64,000 bases of DNA from Marixanthomonas sp. SCSIO 43207 (GTDB lineage: Bacteria > Bacteroidota > Bacteroidia > Flavobacteriales > Flavobacteriaceae): NCBI RefSeq assembly GCF_019904255.1, contig NZ_CP063203.1, positions 2,798,501 through 2,862,500 on the forward strand. The letters are read 5' to 3'. A model generated the notes under the pieces. It made no database searches. It saw only the letters and a program-made list of their open reading frames with translations, and was not told where the DNA came from. Every line of letters starts with the position of its first letter. The first letter of the stretch is position 1. A program made the position numbers and the translations under genes. Below are positions 63,629-64,000 of this stretch, one piece after another.

Positions 63629-64000
63629 ATGATCAACCTATACGCTACCCATATTGCATCTTTATCCATTCACAGAGTAGGTAATAAAAGCCGAAATGAA
63701 GGAATGTTTCTTTCATCTACACCCTATAAAATGGATGATGAAATAAGACCGTTGTTAAAAGAGTTTTTTCTGAAACCTTTTCGTGACAAAGAAGAAAACT
63801 ATTTTCAGTTTACTCACGAGGCAGATCTGGAGTTTCACGAATTGTTCAACATTGTTTCTGAAATTTTTGAACAACCAGAAACCATTCACGAGCAAAGTAA
63901 AAAAATTACAAAGCACCTTTTTGATCAATCCATGCATCCTCATATTAAAAATGGGGAAGTGTATATTGCCTATCTTGAAAATTTACAAATAGACAATGAA
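63629..64000 (+). CDS. Nucleoid-associated protein (NdpA/YejK-like), 5' part
   Basis: The frame opens at ATG 63629 and runs 124 codons to the end of the window with no stop. Its start ATHIASLSIHRVGNKSRNEGMFLSS, followed by LLKEFFLKPFRDKEENYFQFTHEADLE, resembles the 37-kDa nucleoid-associated protein family. Such proteins bind the nucleoid and have an unclear role. The 3' part is outside the window. Confidence 0.75.
   Translation, partial: MINLYATHIASLSIHRVGNKSRNEGMFLSSTPYKMDDEIRPLLKEFFLKPFRDKEENYFQFTHEADLEFHELFNIVSEIFEQPETIHEQSKKITKHLFDQSMHPHIKNGEVYIAYLENLQIDNE

Noticed and set aside
1-64000. tRNA, rRNA, CRISPR array, prophage or plasmid origin
   Set aside because: I looked through the gaps between genes and found no cloverleaf with a T-loop, no repeat-spacer array and no phage or transposase genes.

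Overview
The window looks like chromosome from a marine-type member of the Flavobacteriaceae (Bacteroidota). The evidence is low GC, weak Shine-Dalgarno signals, many promoter boxes of the Bacteroidota form TAnnTTTG, a type IX secretion C-terminal domain, Bacteroidota-specific families (DUF5606, OstA-like protein, LETM1-related biofilm protein, DUF4331 lipoproteins) and a flavobacterial cyclophilin-FKBP fusion. It is mostly core genome. I found no insertion sequence, prophage, CRISPR array, tRNA or rRNA. Coding density is high and no gene-free stretch exceeds about 300 bases; the longest gaps are about 180-260 bases and hold promoters, terminators or RNA genes.

Layout. 1-8.1 kb: a RecG-like tail, a SulP anion transporter, CsaA, a thioredoxin-like protein, the fused PPIase, a divergent pair of lipid enzymes (App1-type phosphatidate phosphatase and a diacylglycerol-kinase-like enzyme), a candidate structured RNA, a small ABC module and a fasciclin lipoprotein. 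8.1-20 kb: a BON/LysM protein, a TauE-like exporter, a MoxR-type AAA ATPase with a VWA partner, a VPS10/BNR-repeat secreted protein, an S9 peptidase, an outer-membrane DUF2490 protein, a hydrolase-OsmC fusion and a Cu/Zn superoxide dismutase lipoprotein. 20-29.5 kb: a secreted M36 metallopeptidase with a type IX sorting domain, then an ECF sigma/anti-sigma pair facing a DUF4331-DUF4331-TPR lipoprotein operon with a 12-bp direct repeat in its promoter region, and a LETM1-related protein. 29.5-46 kb: the SRP RNA gene on the minus strand, glutaminyl cyclase, an rRNA/tRNA methyltransferase, a Ste24-like protease, a mechanosensitive channel, the cluster relA/spoT-fur-purA-ostA-like-aminotransferase, a TPR protein, two tandem DUF368 transporters and aroE. 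46-53.5 kb: a DUF349 protein, a methyltransferase, mazG, nhaA, and the minus-strand unit ruvX-def-DUF5606 diverging from dapD. 53.5-60 kb: a cell-surface glycan locus with a GT9-GT2 fusion, a LicC-like nucleotidyltransferase, a CDP-glycerol-type glycerophosphotransferase, a Kdo/WaaP-like kinase, a GT4 glycosyltransferase and a polysaccharide pyruvyltransferase. 60-64 kb: tsaC/sua5, CCA-adding-like nucleotidyltransferase, heme A synthase, a pRiA4b ORF-3-like protein and the start of a nucleoid-associated protein.

The most distinctive parts are the surface-glycan locus, whose genes suggest phosphodiester and pyruvate decoration of an LPS core; the sigma/anti-sigma/DUF4331 island with its repeated operator-like motif; and the candidate structured RNA next to a minimal ABC module. 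Assignments come from reading motifs and gene order, without database searches.
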